A DNA stretch of 32,762 bases, taken from NCBI GenBank assembly GCA_949284545.1, contig CASDVX010000122.1:1-32762 (forward strand), read 5' to 3'. Below the pieces are notes generated by a model. That model was not told the origin of the DNA. It was given only the letters and a program-made list of their open reading frames with translations, and ran no database searches. The position numbers and the translations under genes are program-made. This DNA comes from an uncultured Eubacteriales bacterium (GTDB lineage: Bacteria > Bacillota > Clostridia > Oscillospirales > CAJFTT01). Shown piece by piece: positions 8,523 through 16,252 of this stretch (the first letter of the stretch is position 1; each line of letters opens with the position of its first letter).

Positions 8523-8612
8523 TTAATCGGAGAAAGTTGTGAGGAGCAGTATGATAACGATGATAAGGCTCATCGTGCACTTGCTGCATCCGCTGAAGAG
8601 ACTGCATGCCAT
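8523..8612 (-). CDS. Small Cys-containing membrane peptide, 29 residues
   Basis: The minus-strand ORF encodes 29 residues: a polar head with three cysteines (ACSLFSGCSKC) and one hydrophobic helix (MSLIIVIILLLTTF). AAAGGAGG lies eight bases before the ATG, as good as any ribosome binding site in the window. The gene ends just before a bidirectional terminator and has a possible sigma-K promoter upstream, so it is a complete transcription unit. Small Cys-rich or single-helix peptides of this size are common and poorly studied in Clostridia, several of them linked to sporulation; I do not recognise a named family. The plus-strand reading of the same DNA has no comparable start signals. Function is unknown. 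Confidence 0.62.
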   Translation of the reverse strand: MACSLFSGCSKCTMSLIIVIILLLTTFSD

Positions 8613-8645
8613 GCTCACGCCCTCCTTTCTGAAGCCGCGTCTGTA

Positions 8646-8672
8646 TATACTATGCTGAATTTTGAATATGGT
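8646..8672 (-). promoter_or_regulatory. Possible sigma-K-type promoter of the small membrane peptide
   Basis: On the minus strand AC (8672-8671) is followed after 16 bases by CATAGTATA (8654-8646), which fits the sporulation sigma-K pattern AC, spacer, CATANNNTA. A start near 8637 would leave a leader of about 25 bases. I find no good sigma-A promoter for this gene. Short motifs such as this occur by chance, so the call is tentative. Confidence 0.3.
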
Positions 8673-8732
8673 GAATTTCTTGCGGCGCTTAAAATATCCC
8701 GCCTTTGTCAAACATAAGATATAAAAGACCTT

Positions 8733-8751
8733 CACATTGCCGGACAATGTG
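8733..8751 (+). promoter_or_regulatory. Inverted repeat in the clpC leader
   Basis: CACATTG and CAATGTG (8733-8739 and 8745-8751) flank CCGGA, ending four bases before the AAGGAAGG ribosome binding site of the ClpC-type gene. It could be a repressor operator or an RNA hairpin. It does not match the CtsR box (direct repeats of GGTCAAA) or CIRCE. No convincing sigma-A promoter is visible for this gene. Confidence 0.45.
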
Positions 8752-8765
8752 CGAAAGGAAGGATT

Positions 8766-11198
8766 ATGGTGAACACGGGATTTACGTTAAGAGCGCAGTC
8801 CGCGTTGAATCTTGCGATGAAATGCGCAAGGGAGATGGGGCACACATACGTCGGCAGCGAACACCTGCTCATGGGGCTTGTTTTGGAAAAGAACTCCGTG
8901 GCGTATCAGATGTTAGCGGCGTCGGACGTTGATGCGGCGGAGCTGCGCGAACGGATAAAGGAGTACACCGGAGTGGGTGAAAAGACCAGAGTGTGTGCGG
9001 CAGAGCTCACGCCTCGGGCAAAAAAAATCATTGAAAACGCATGTTCCGCAGCCCATATTGCCGGCAGTCAGCTGGTGGGTACGGAGCACCTTCTCACCGC
9101 GCTGCTCAAGGAGGAAGAGTGCACCGCCGTGAGGATACTGGCGGAAACCGGACACAGCCCAAGGGAGATGTGTCAGTCGTTCCAGCTGCTGCTCTCTGAA
9201 GAGCCCGAGGCTCCGAGACGCATGGGACGCGCCCAGCAGCGCAGTCAGGGAGTAAAATCCGCGGAAGGAAAACAGCTCAGCCTGTACGGCAGGGACATAA
9301 CGGCTGATGCCAGAGCGGGCAAACTCGATCCGGTGATCGGCAGGGACAGAGAAATAGAGAGGATGATATGCATCCTCACAAGGCGCGGGAAAAACAACCC
9401 GTGCCTTATAGGCGAGCCGGGCGTGGGCAAAACCGCGGTCGTGGAAGGCCTTGCCCAGCGCATAGCCGGAGGAGACGTTGATGAAAGCCTGCTTAATAAA
9501 AAATTGATTTCGGTGGACCTGACCGGGATAGTGGCAGGAACTAAATACCGCGGCGATTTTGAGGAACGCATCAAAGCTATACTGGAAGAAGCCAAGAACG
9601 ACCCGACGGTGATATTATTCATAGACGAGCTGCACACGGTGATAGGGGCCGGAGCGGCTGAGGGTGCGGTGGACGCGGCGGGGATAATAAAGCCTCCGCT
9701 TGCCAGGGGAGAAATACGCCTTATCGGAGCCACCACACTTTCCGAATACCGTAAGCATATAGAGAAAGATGCGGCTTTAGAGAGAAGATTTCAGCCCATC
9801 ATGGTGGAGGAGCCATCTCCCGAGGAGACTGTAACAATACTCCGGGGACTCAGAAGCAGGTACGAGGAGCACCACGGCGTGACGATACCGGATGAAACAC
9901 TCACGGCCGCGGTGGAAATGTCAGTGAGATATATAGGGGACAGATTTCTCCCGGATAAGGCCATAGATCTTATGGATGAGGCAGCAGCAAAGGTGCGAAG
10001 ACGGTTTGCCGCATGCCGGACGGCATGCAGAGAGGACGCCAAGACAATAAGTCGTATCTCAAACCTCAAAACCGAGGCAGTATTGGCGGGAAGATTTGAT
10101 GAAGCGGCGATGCTGCTGAGCAGAGAACGGGATCTTTTGGGAGTGGGAGAAGGTTTTTTTGATTTTTCAGCAGAGGAGAGAACACTTGTTCCGGAGGTAA
10201 CCCCGGCGGATATCGCCGATGTGCTTTCCATGTCCACCGGCATACCTCTGTCGAGACTCGAAACTGGAGACGCGTCTAAACTGCTGAACCTGGAAAGCCA
10301 ACTTCACGAAAAGGTTGTGGGGCAGAACGAGGCCGTGCGCGCCGTGGCGGAGGCGGTAAGACGGAGCAGAATGGGCCTTTCGGATCCGGAGCGTCCAAGC
10401 GGCTCGTTTCTTTTCTGCGGGCCGTCGGGAGTGGGAAAAACGGAATTGGCTAATGCTCTTGCACAGGCGCTGTTCGGGAGTGAATCCTCCATGATAAGGG
10501 TGGATATGAGCGAATATATGGAAAAGCACTCGGTATCAAAGCTGATAGGCGCTCCTCCGGGATACGTGGGCTTTGACGAGGGAGGACAGCTCACAGAACG
10601 TGTAAGACAGAGACCGTACAGCGTTGTGCTGTTTGACGAAATTGAGAAAGCGCACGCCGACGTGCTGAATATACTTCTGCAGGTCCTTGAGGACGGCAAG
10701 CTCACCGACTCTCAGGGCCGAACCGTGAATTTCAGAAACTGCATAATAATAATGACCACCAACGTGGGTGCGGACCGGGTAAAGGACAGGAATATAGGCT
10801 TTACGTCGGGGGAAACCGAACCGGGCGGGAAAATGAAAAAAATCATGCTTGAGGAGATGAAGAAGACCTTCAGACCGGAGTTCCTGAACAGAATTGACGA
10901 TATTGTAATATTCATGCCGCTGTCTTCCTGCGAACTGAAAACTATTGCTTGCGGAATACTGTCGGAGTTTTCGATACGTGCCCATAAGAGCGGAATAGAG
11001 GTCGAATTCGAAGAATCCGCCGCGGAAACGGTGGCGGCAAGCTGCGACGGGAAAGACGGCGCGCGTCCTCTCAGAAGGTTTGTTATCAGAGAGATAGAGC
11101 ATCCTCTTGCAGAAGCCTTGCTTTCCGGCAGGATAGTTCGTGAAAAGCCCGTAAAGGCTGTGGGAGAGAACGGGAAAATAATATTTTTGCAGGAATAA
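8766..11198 (+). CDS. clpC: ClpC-type AAA+ unfoldase, ATP-dependent Clp protease subunit
   Basis: The 810-residue protein has the class I Clp layout: two N-terminal Clp repeats ([32 protein letters not shown]) in residues 1-150, a first AAA+ domain with Walker A GEPGVGKT at 216-223 and Walker B ILFIDELH, a middle domain with a UVR-like stretch ([20 protein letters not shown]), and a second AAA+ domain with GPSGVGKT at 552-559 and [11 protein letters not shown]. An IGF loop before the [10 protein letters not shown] motif is the usual ClpP contact, so it should feed ClpP. ClpC unfolds misfolded or tagged proteins, often with McsB or MecA adaptors. The common neighbours ctsR, mcsA and mcsB are absent, so this could be a second, specialised ClpC paralogue. 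The start ATG follows AAAGGAAGG closely. Confidence 0.93.
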   Translation: MVNTGFTLRAQSALNLAMKCAREMGHTYVGSEHLLMGLVLEKNSVAYQMLAASDVDAAELRERIKEYTGVGEKTRVCAAELTPRAKKIIENACSAAHIAGSQLVGTEHLLTALLKEEECTAVRILAETGHSPREMCQSFQLLLSEEPEAPRRMGRAQQRSQGVKSAEGKQLSLYGRDITADARAGKLDPVIGRDREIERMICILTRRGKNNPCLIGEPGVGKTAVVEGLAQRIAGGDVDESLLNKKLISVDLTGIVAGTKYRGDFEERIKAILEEAKNDPTVILFIDELHTVIGAGAAEGAVDAAGIIKPPLARGEIRLIGATTLSEYRKHIEKDAALERRFQPIMVEEPSPEETVTILRGLRSRYEEHHGVTIPDETLTAAVEMSVRYIGDRFLPDKAIDLMDEAAAKVRRRFAACRTACREDAKTISRISNLKTEAVLAGRFDEAAMLLSRERDLLGVGEGFFDFSAEERTLVPEVTPADIADVLSMSTGIPLSRLETGDASKLLNLESQLHEKVVGQNEAVRAVAEAVRRSRMGLSDPERPSGSFLFCGPSGVGKTELANALAQALFGSESSMIRVDMSEYMEKHSVSKLIGAPPGYVGFDEGGQLTERVRQRPYSVVLFDEIEKAHADVLNILLQVLEDGKLTDSQGRTVNFRNCIIIMTTNVGADRVKDRNIGFTSGETEPGGKMKKIMLEEMKKTFRPEFLNRIDDIVIFMPLSSCELKTIACGILSEFSIRAHKSGIEVEFEESAAETVAASCDGKDGARPLRRFVIREIEHPLAEALLSGRIVREKPVKAVGENGKIIFLQE

Positions 11199-11286
11199 TT
11201 TTAGTAATGAGTTGAAAAAAGCGGCGATTAATGTTACCATAGCAGCGGCACAGATACACATACGGACAAACGGGGGGATGCTTTGC

Positions 11287-12159
11287 ATGGTAAGAAAAAC
11301 GATTTGTATATTTGCCGCAGCGTCAGTTCTCGCTTGTACTGCGTCAATTAACGCGTTTGCCTACAATGCGGCATGGGACGCGCGCGCTTTCGAGGACGAC
11401 AACTATGAAAATTACAGCGGAATGCCAGCCGATTGCGCGATTGACGGCTGGATAGAGAGCGCGTGGCAGAAGGAAGCCGAAATAATGGACGAAGAGGGAC
11501 GGCTGGACAGGGAATGTTTCCTCGCTTTCGAATGGGACGTTCCGATGGAGTTTGAGACAATGGAAATCTGGTGGAGGTCCTCTACCAGAGCGGAGGCGAG
11601 CACAAACGGATATGTTGTTCAGACGGGCAGGGCTTCCGGCGGTTCTGTAATATGGGAAGACATTAATGTGGTTTACAGCTACGATTCGGATATCATGGAC
11701 GGCGGGAGATTTGTGTGCGACACCGTGAGCTTTCCGGGCGGGACATCCGCGAAATATCTTAGGATACTTGTAAAGCGCGGCGTGGATTATGAGCGAGGGT
11801 ACAGCCCTAAAATAAACGAGGTGGAAATAACGGCGGAGGAATCGGAAGGAGCCGGAGACGGGGACGAAGAATCGTCTGAAACGGTCACCGGCTCGGAAGT
11901 GTCATCAGAGAGCGGTTTAGGGCAGGAAAGCGGGACCGTATCCGAGGAAACATCGCAGATAACGGTGCCTCAGATGCCGGCGGGCGGCACTGCGGACTCC
12001 GCGGGGCAGACCAGGGGCTGGATGGATTTTATCCCTTGGATAACCGTCGCATGCATATCTCTCGCGGTCACGGCGGCATCCGTTGCCGTGATAATCGTAG
12101 AGCGCAGAAAGGACCCTCGGGGCGGAGAAACGGAAATCGAGGATGAAAAAACCAAATAA
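11287..12159 (+). CDS. Secreted, membrane-anchored protein with F5/8C (discoidin)-like domain
   Basis: The preferred start is ATG 11287, nine bases after GGGGGG; the frame is open 25 codons further upstream and ATG 11278 is also possible. Residues 1-25 form a signal peptide ending INAFA. The next 170 residues look like a discoidin or F5/8C carbohydrate-binding domain: NYSGMPADCAIDGWIESAW near the start, FLAFEWDVPMEFETMEIWW in the core, and the ending KYLRILVKRGVDYERGYSPKINEVEI. A Ser/Glu/Gly-rich linker follows, then one membrane helix (WITVACISLAVTAASVAVIIV) and a basic-acidic tail. The design is a surface-displayed binding module; the ligand is unknown. It follows clpC after about 90 bases and may share its transcript. 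Confidence 0.72.
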   Translation: MVRKTICIFAAASVLACTASINAFAYNAAWDARAFEDDNYENYSGMPADCAIDGWIESAWQKEAEIMDEEGRLDRECFLAFEWDVPMEFETMEIWWRSSTRAEASTNGYVVQTGRASGGSVIWEDINVVYSYDSDIMDGGRFVCDTVSFPGGTSAKYLRILVKRGVDYERGYSPKINEVEITAEESEGAGDGDEESSETVTGSEVSSESGLGQESGTVSEETSQITVPQMPAGGTADSAGQTRGWMDFIPWITVACISLAVTAASVAVIIVERRKDPRGGETEIEDEKTK

Positions 12160-12183
12160 CCCGCGAAAAATGAAAATTGGGTA

Positions 12184-12212
12184 TTGCATTTGAGGACAAA
12201 CCGTGATAATAT
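12184..12212 (+). promoter_or_regulatory. Promoter of rpmE, extended -10
   Basis: TTGCAT (12184-12189) and TAATAT (12207-12212) are 17 bases apart, and TGA directly before the -10 box makes it an extended -10 promoter. The leader would be about 28 bases. Confidence 0.7.
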
Positions 12213-12246
12213 ACTATGGCTATGTGTAACGAAAGAGGTGAATGTC

Positions 12247-12450
12247 ATGAAGCAGGGTATCCATCCGACTTACGAGAAAACGACCATTGTTTGCGCTTGC
12301 GGAAATGTCATTGAGACTTCCTCGACCAAAAAGAATCTTCGCGTTGATGTTTGTTCCAAGTGCCATCCGTTCTTCACCGGCAAGCAGAAGCTTGTCGATA
12401 CAGGCGGCCGTGTTGACAGGTTCAACAAGAGGTTTGGTCTTGGCAAATGA
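12247..12450 (+). CDS. rpmE: 50S ribosomal protein bL31, zinc-binding form
   Basis: The 67-residue product begins [20 protein letters not shown] and contains [20 protein letters not shown], diagnostic of bL31. Cys16, Cys18, Cys36 and Cys39 make up the zinc site, so this is the zinc-dependent (C+) isoform. bL31 bridges the two subunits at the central protuberance. ATG 12247 follows AGAGGTG at seven bases; the frame is open further upstream but the homology begins here. The gene stands alone between its own promoter and terminator. Confidence 0.97.
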   Translation: MKQGIHPTYEKTTIVCACGNVIETSSTKKNLRVDVCSKCHPFFTGKQKLVDTGGRVDRFNKRFGLGK

Positions 12451-12469
12451 TTCGCTCAGGACAAACGGG

Positions 12470-12506
12470 AGTACGCGGGGCTGTAAGAGCTCCGCGTACT
12501 GTTTTT
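12470..12506 (+). terminator. Terminator of rpmE
   Basis: Thirteen-base arms (12470-12482 and 12488-12500), with one G-T pair, enclose a GTAAG loop and are followed by GTTTTT. The next gene starts only 14 bases later, so yigZ needs read-through or a promoter I could not find. Confidence 0.88.
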
Positions 12507-12519
12507 ACGGAGGGGTACG

Positions 12520-13143
12520 GTGGCGGATATAATTACCCTGTTCGGCGACGCCTCAGGTGAATATGAGGAGAAGCGTTCAAGGTTCATCTGCTCGTTGCAC
12601 AGAGCGGAAACCGCGCGAGAAGCGGCCGAATTTATAGAAAAGATAAAGAAAGGACATTACGGTGCCAGACACAACTGCTGGGCGTATGTCCTCGCAGACG
12701 GGACCAAACGCTTTTCGGACGACGGAGAGCCGCAGGGAACGGCGGGCATACCGATGCTGGAAGTTTTGGAAAAGGCCGGAGTCTGCAACGCGGCGGCTGT
12801 GGTCACACGCTATTTCGGCGGAGTGCTTTTGGGAGCCGGAGGACTGGTCAGAGCCTACTCCAAGGCGGTATCCCGTGCGCTGGAAAATTCGGTTCTGTGC
12901 AGAGAGGAAACCCTCGTGGTTCTGAAGACGGTGTGTTCGTATTCCGAAACCGGAACGCTCATGAGGATCGCGGAGCGTTTCGGGTGCGGCAAAATAAGAG
13001 CTGAATATTCGGATACGGTCAACGCCGAGATACCCGTGCCGGAAGACGCGGAGGAAAGGTTCAGAAATGAGATTACAGAAGCTTTCGCAGGCAGAATGAA
13101 GCTTACGGAGACCGGCAGAGAAAAACATTACGTGCCTTTATAG
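12520..13143 (+). CDS. yigZ: YigZ/IMPACT family protein (UPF0029)
   Basis: The 207-residue protein carries the family signature from about residue 70 to 115 (DDGEPQGTAGIPML, VVTRYFGGVLLGAGGLVRAYS). A ferredoxin-like C-terminal domain of the DUF1949 type follows. IMPACT proteins affect translational stress signalling in eukaryotes; the bacterial role is unsettled. GTG 12520 follows GGAGGGG by four bases. The gene lies between the rpmE terminator and the sigG hairpin, and its transcript may run on into sigG. Confidence 0.88.
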   Translation: MADIITLFGDASGEYEEKRSRFICSLHRAETAREAAEFIEKIKKGHYGARHNCWAYVLADGTKRFSDDGEPQGTAGIPMLEVLEKAGVCNAAAVVTRYFGGVLLGAGGLVRAYSKAVSRALENSVLCREETLVVLKTVCSYSETGTLMRIAERFGCGKIRAEYSDTVNAEIPVPEDAEERFRNEITEAFAGRMKLTETGREKHYVPL

Positions 13144-13158
13144 AACTGCGGAATAAAC

Positions 13159-13212
13159 ACGCGGCCCCCTGACAATAATCAATTTGAATTGATTGTTTTC
13201 GGGGGGCTGTGT
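13159..13212 (+). promoter_or_regulatory. Long hairpin that buries the sigG ribosome binding site
   Basis: Bases 13159-13184 pair with 13187-13212 with only one mismatch (13173 with 13198) and four G-T pairs, leaving a minimal loop. The 3' arm holds G6 at 13201-13206, the only ribosome binding site for the sigG TTG at 13214, and it is paired with C5 at 13165-13169. A short T4 follows, so it might also end yigZ transcripts. It is probably a translational brake on sigG. Confidence 0.7.
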
Positions 13213-13213
13213 T

Positions 13214-13987
13214 TTGCATCAGAACAAGGTTGAGATATGCGGAGTCGATACTTCAAAGCTGAAAGTACTCAAGGAGAAGGAAAAGCAGGAGCTTCTCATA
13301 AAGACCAAGAATGGAGACAGGGACGCCCGCGAGAAGCTGATAAACGGGAATCTGCGCCTTGTGCTCGCCGCAGTTCAGCGTTTTTCGAACCGCGGTGAAA
13401 ATATGGACGATATTTTTCAGGTGGGCTGTATAGGACTCATGAAAGCCATAGATAACTTTGACGTAAATCAGAACGTGAGACTGTCCACATACGCTTTCCC
13501 GATGATAGTGGGGGAAATACGCCGGTTTTTGAGGGACAACAACGCGGTCAGAGTGAGTCGGTCCATGAAGGACGCCGCATACCGGGCCATGCAGATGCGC
13601 GAACAAATGATTGCGGAAACGCAGAGAGAACCTACCGTAGAACAGCTTGCCGAGCGTCTTGGGCTCCCGAGAGAGGAGGTAGTTCTTGCGCTTGAATCGG
13701 TGGTTGACCCGGTATCACTGTACGAGCCGGTATACAGTGATGGCGGGGACACCATATTTGTTATGGATCAGGTCAGGGACAAAACAGACACCGACGAAAA
13801 CTGGCTTGACGAGATCCTGCTCAGAGACGCTATGGCGAAACTGTCGGACAGAGAAAAGCGTATACTGTCCATGCGCTTTTTCGAGGGAAAGACGCAGGTG
13901 GAGGTTTCTGCGGAAATAGGTATATCTCAGGCGCAGGTGTCCAGGCTTGAAAAGGGGGCAATAAGCAAGGTCAAAAAATATCTTTGA
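13214..13987 (+). CDS. sigG: Sporulation sigma factor SigG
   Basis: The 257-residue product begins MHQNKVEICGVDTSKL, almost the same as the N-terminus of the Bacillus forespore factor SigG. Region 2 includes ENMDDIFQVGCIGLMKAIDNFD and VRLSTYAFPMIVGEIRRFLRDN; region 4 holds DREKRILSMRFFEGKTQVEVSAEIGISQAQVSRLEK. SigG directs late forespore genes after engulfment. TTG 13214 is preferred because the homology starts there and G6 lies seven bases upstream; a longer TTG start at 13193 would put coding sequence inside the hairpin. In most spore formers sigG follows spoIIGA-sigE; here yigZ precedes it. The weak start codon and buried ribosome binding site suggest low, conditional translation. Confidence 0.95.
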   Translation: MHQNKVEICGVDTSKLKVLKEKEKQELLIKTKNGDRDAREKLINGNLRLVLAAVQRFSNRGENMDDIFQVGCIGLMKAIDNFDVNQNVRLSTYAFPMIVGEIRRFLRDNNAVRVSRSMKDAAYRAMQMREQMIAETQREPTVEQLAERLGLPREEVVLALESVVDPVSLYEPVYSDGGDTIFVMDQVRDKTDTDENWLDEILLRDAMAKLSDREKRILSMRFFEGKTQVEVSAEIGISQAQVSRLEKGAISKVKKYL

Positions 13988-14053
13988 GAATATTTCGCGT
14001 CGGTTTCGTCATATCCTTATCTAAAAGGGAGAACGGTGAGAGGAGAAAGGGAT

Positions 14054-14320
14054 ATGGCGAGGATACAGGATCTGCTGAGGAAAGAAGTGATAAATCTGTT
14101 CACGGGCGAAAAGCTGGGATTTGCCAGCGATGTGGAGCTCGACGTGGACTCGGGGCGTATTGCGGCGATAATACTGCCTGAGAAAGGGAAAGGGCTGTCC
14201 CTTTTCGGCAGGAGCAGCGAGCTTGTCGTCCCGTGGGCGGACATACAAAGGATAAGCGACGATCTCATCATGATAAACACGGACACAAGCGTTTTGTGCA
14301 GACGGGAATCAAAAACATGA
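14054..14320 (+). CDS. ylmC: YlmC/YmxH-family sporulation protein (PRC-barrel)
   Basis: The 88-residue protein has the PRC-barrel fold pattern (ARIQDLLRKEVINLFTGEKLGFASDVELDVDSGRI, then VVPWADIQRISDDLIMINTD), with the features of the YlmC/YmxH family. The family is widespread in spore formers, frequently next to sigG, and its molecular role is not known. The start is ATG 14054, seven bases after AGGAGA, rather than the GTG six codons upstream. It follows sigG by 66 bases with no terminator between, so the two are probably cotranscribed. Confidence 0.88.
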   Translation: MARIQDLLRKEVINLFTGEKLGFASDVELDVDSGRIAAIILPEKGKGLSLFGRSSELVVPWADIQRISDDLIMINTDTSVLCRRESKT

Positions 14321-14337
14321 ACAAAAGGTAAAAAACT

Positions 14338-14376
14338 GCCGCCGTATCAAAAAAATGTTGCAATACGGCGGCTTTT
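14338..14376 (+). terminator. Terminator of sigG-ylmC
   Basis: Ten-base perfect arms (14338-14347 and 14363-14372) enclose a 15-base A-rich loop and are followed by T4. The -35 box of the next promoter lies in its loop and 3' arm. Confidence 0.8.
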
Positions 14377-14386
14377 ATGATATCAT
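14358..14386 (+). promoter_or_regulatory. Promoter of rpsB-tsf, extended -10
   Basis: TTGCAA (14358-14363) and TATCAT (14381-14386) are 17 bases apart, with TGA directly before the -10 box. It overlaps the preceding terminator. The predicted start, near 14393, coincides with the first base of a perfect palindrome. Confidence 0.7.
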
Positions 14387-14392
14387 TTCAAG

Positions 14393-14464
14393 GCACGGCG
14401 ATCGCCGTGCTAGTTCGTACGCGGTTACAATTGGCGGCTGTGTGCCTGTACGGTGGGCTGCCAA
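14393..14464 (+). promoter_or_regulatory. rpsB leader with two hairpins
   Basis: A perfect 18-base palindrome (14393-14410) forms a seven-base stem with a GATC loop at the predicted mRNA 5' end. A second stem pairs TTGGCGGC (14431-14438) with GCTGCCAA (14457-14464), with one G-T pair. Leaders controlling rpsB by feedback from ribosomal protein S2 are known in several bacterial groups; assignment to such a class is inference. Confidence 0.5.
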
Positions 14465-14506
14465 AGTGCGTTCCCGCGGAGAAAACAACACAAGGAGGAA
14501 AAACAA

Positions 14507-15283
14507 ATGGCAGTAGTATCTATGAAGCAGCTTCTGGAGGCCGGTGTTCATTTCGGACATCAGACCAGGCGCTGGAACCCGAAAATGGCTCAGTATATAT
14601 ACACTGAGCGCAACGGCATCTACATCATCGACCTTGCGAAGACGGTGAAGAAGCTTGAGGAAGCGTATCTTTACGTGCGCGATATCTCCGCTAACGGCGG
14701 GGTAGTGCTCTTTGTCGGCACGAAAAAGCAGGCTCAGGAATCCGTGAAGGAGGAGGCCATCAGGGCCGGAGCCCACTATGTTAACGCAAGATGGCTCGGT
14801 GGAATGATGACCAATTTCCGCACCATACGCCGCAGGATAGACAGGCTCGCGCAGCTTAACAAGATGAGGGATGACGGCACGTTCGACGTTCTTCCCAAGA
14901 AGGAAGCCGCGAAGCTTACGCTTGAGATTGAAAAGCTTGAGAAGTATCTCGGCGGTATCACCGAGATGCACAAGATACCCGACGCACTTTTCATCGTTGA
15001 CCCGAGGAAAGAGAGAAACGCGGTAGCCGAGGCCAAGAAGCTGGGGATTCCGATCATAGCTATCGTTGACACCAACTGCGACCCGGATGAGATTGATTAC
15101 GTTATACCCGGAAATGATGACGCTATCAGGGCGGTAAAACTGATTTCCGCCACCATGGCCGACGCGATCATAGAGGGAAGACAGGGCGAGTCCTTCTCCG
15201 AGGAAGCGAGCGAGGGCGCACAGCCCGAAGCTGCGGATTCTGCGGAGGTTACCGAGGCCGCAGCCGGCGAAGCTGCGGAATAA
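14507..15283 (+). CDS. rpsB: 30S ribosomal protein uS2
   Basis: The 258-residue protein has the S2 signatures: [24 protein letters not shown] at the start, [14 protein letters not shown] in the middle and [28 protein letters not shown] later. It ends in an Ala/Glu-rich acidic tail of about 30 residues, longer than the core fold needs. S2 docks with S1 and S5 on the 30S back. ATG 14507 is preceded by AAGGAGG at ideal distance. It is cotranscribed with tsf, 19 bases downstream. Confidence 0.97.
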   Translation: MAVVSMKQLLEAGVHFGHQTRRWNPKMAQYIYTERNGIYIIDLAKTVKKLEEAYLYVRDISANGGVVLFVGTKKQAQESVKEEAIRAGAHYVNARWLGGMMTNFRTIRRRIDRLAQLNKMRDDGTFDVLPKKEAAKLTLEIEKLEKYLGGITEMHKIPDALFIVDPRKERNAVAEAKKLGIPIIAIVDTNCDPDEIDYVIPGNDDAIRAVKLISATMADAIIEGRQGESFSEEASEGAQPEAADSAEVTEAAAGEAAE

Positions 15284-15302
15284 TTGACGGGAGGAAAATA
15301 GA

Positions 15303-16211
15303 ATGGCTTTTACGGCAAAGGATGTTGCCACGCTCCGTGAGAAGACGGGCTGCGGCATGATGGATTGTAAGAAGGCGCTTACCGAATCCGACGGGGATAT
15401 GGAGAAGGCCGTTGAGCTTCTCCGCGAAAAGGGACTTGCCGCCGCCCAGAAAAAGGCGGGACGTATCGCGGCAGAGGGAATCGTCGTTGCCAAGGCGAAC
15501 GCGGACAAGACGTCCGAGGTTTTGCTTGAAGTGAACGCGGAGACCGACTTTGTGGCCAAGAACAAAGAGTTCACCGATTTTGTCGACGTTGTGGCGGATA
15601 CCGTTCTCAAGAACTCTCCCGCGGATGTTGACGCGCTTGCCGAGTGCAGGGCGGAAGGCACGGATCTTACGGTGGCGGAGCTTCTGCGTGAGAAGGTTCT
15701 TGTCATCGGCGAAAACATAAAGATCCGCCGCTTTGTGAAGTATGACGGTGCGGTGTTCGGATACACTCACACCGGCAACCGCATCGCAGTTATAGTCAAG
15801 CTTACGACCGACGTTGAGGATAAGGATGCTCTTGCCGCAATAGGCAAGAACATTTGCATGCACATAACCATGTACAGCCCTCAGTATATCAGCAAGGCTG
15901 ACGTTCCAGCGGAAACCGTTGAAAAAGAACGTGAGATACTCAAGGTCCAGGCGGTCAACGAAGGCAAACCGGAGGCTATAGCCGAAAAGATGGTGGCCGG
16001 CAGGATCAACAAGTTTTACAAGGAAGTATGCCTCAACGAGCAGAACTTCATACTTGACGAGGATATGACGGTGGGCGCATATCTGAAGGCCGAGGGTCAG
16101 AAGCTGGGCGGCACCATCGCCGTTGAAGCGTTCACCCGCTACGAGCGCGGCGAGGGCATTGAGAAGAGAGAGGACAATTTCGCCGAGGAAGTCGCGAAAA
16201 TGGTGAAATAA
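15303..16211 (+). CDS. tsf: Elongation factor Ts
   Basis: The 302-residue protein opens with the UBA-like helices and the family motif LREKTGCGMMDCKKALTESDGDMEKAVELLREKG. The EF-Tu-contacting TDFVAKN motif is present as ETDFVAKNKEF, followed by two core subdomains. EF-Ts exchanges GDP for GTP on EF-Tu. GGGAGG lies upstream of ATG 15303. The pairing with rpsB is nearly universal in bacteria, and the operon ends at the terminator at 16253-16290. Confidence 0.97.
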   Translation: MAFTAKDVATLREKTGCGMMDCKKALTESDGDMEKAVELLREKGLAAAQKKAGRIAAEGIVVAKANADKTSEVLLEVNAETDFVAKNKEFTDFVDVVADTVLKNSPADVDALAECRAEGTDLTVAELLREKVLVIGENIKIRRFVKYDGAVFGYTHTGNRIAVIVKLTTDVEDKDALAAIGKNICMHITMYSPQYISKADVPAETVEKEREILKVQAVNEGKPEAIAEKMVAGRINKFYKEVCLNEQNFILDEDMTVGAYLKAEGQKLGGTIAVEAFTRYERGEGIEKREDNFAEEVAKMVK

Positions 16212-16212
16212 T

Positions 16213-16233
16213 CCGGGCGTTTACCGGGCGTTT
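16213..16233. repeat. Short tandem repeat after tsf
   Basis: CCGGGCGTTT occurs twice in tandem (16213-16222 and 16224-16233), an 11-base period starting just after the tsf stop. No function is apparent. Confidence 0.6.
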
Positions 16234-16252
16234 CTAAAACTTACAGCATGAG

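Noticed and set aside
8514-8717. 67-codon plus-strand frame between amidase and clpC
   Set aside because: No ribosome binding site, it starts inside the terminator region, and the opposite strand has a much better supported small gene.
8700-8765. CtsR or CIRCE operator upstream of clpC
   Set aside because: Only a single GTCAAA is present at 8707-8712; the required direct repeat GGTCAAA and the CIRCE arms are absent.
13193-13213. Longer sigG start at TTG 13193
   Set aside because: It would encode residues not found in SigG and place the start inside the hairpin; homology begins at 13214 with G6 at proper spacing.
14375-15766. 463-codon minus-strand frame over rpsB and tsf
   Set aside because: It mirrors two conserved genes and the terminator between; the translation is low-complexity (Ser/Arg-rich) with no motif.
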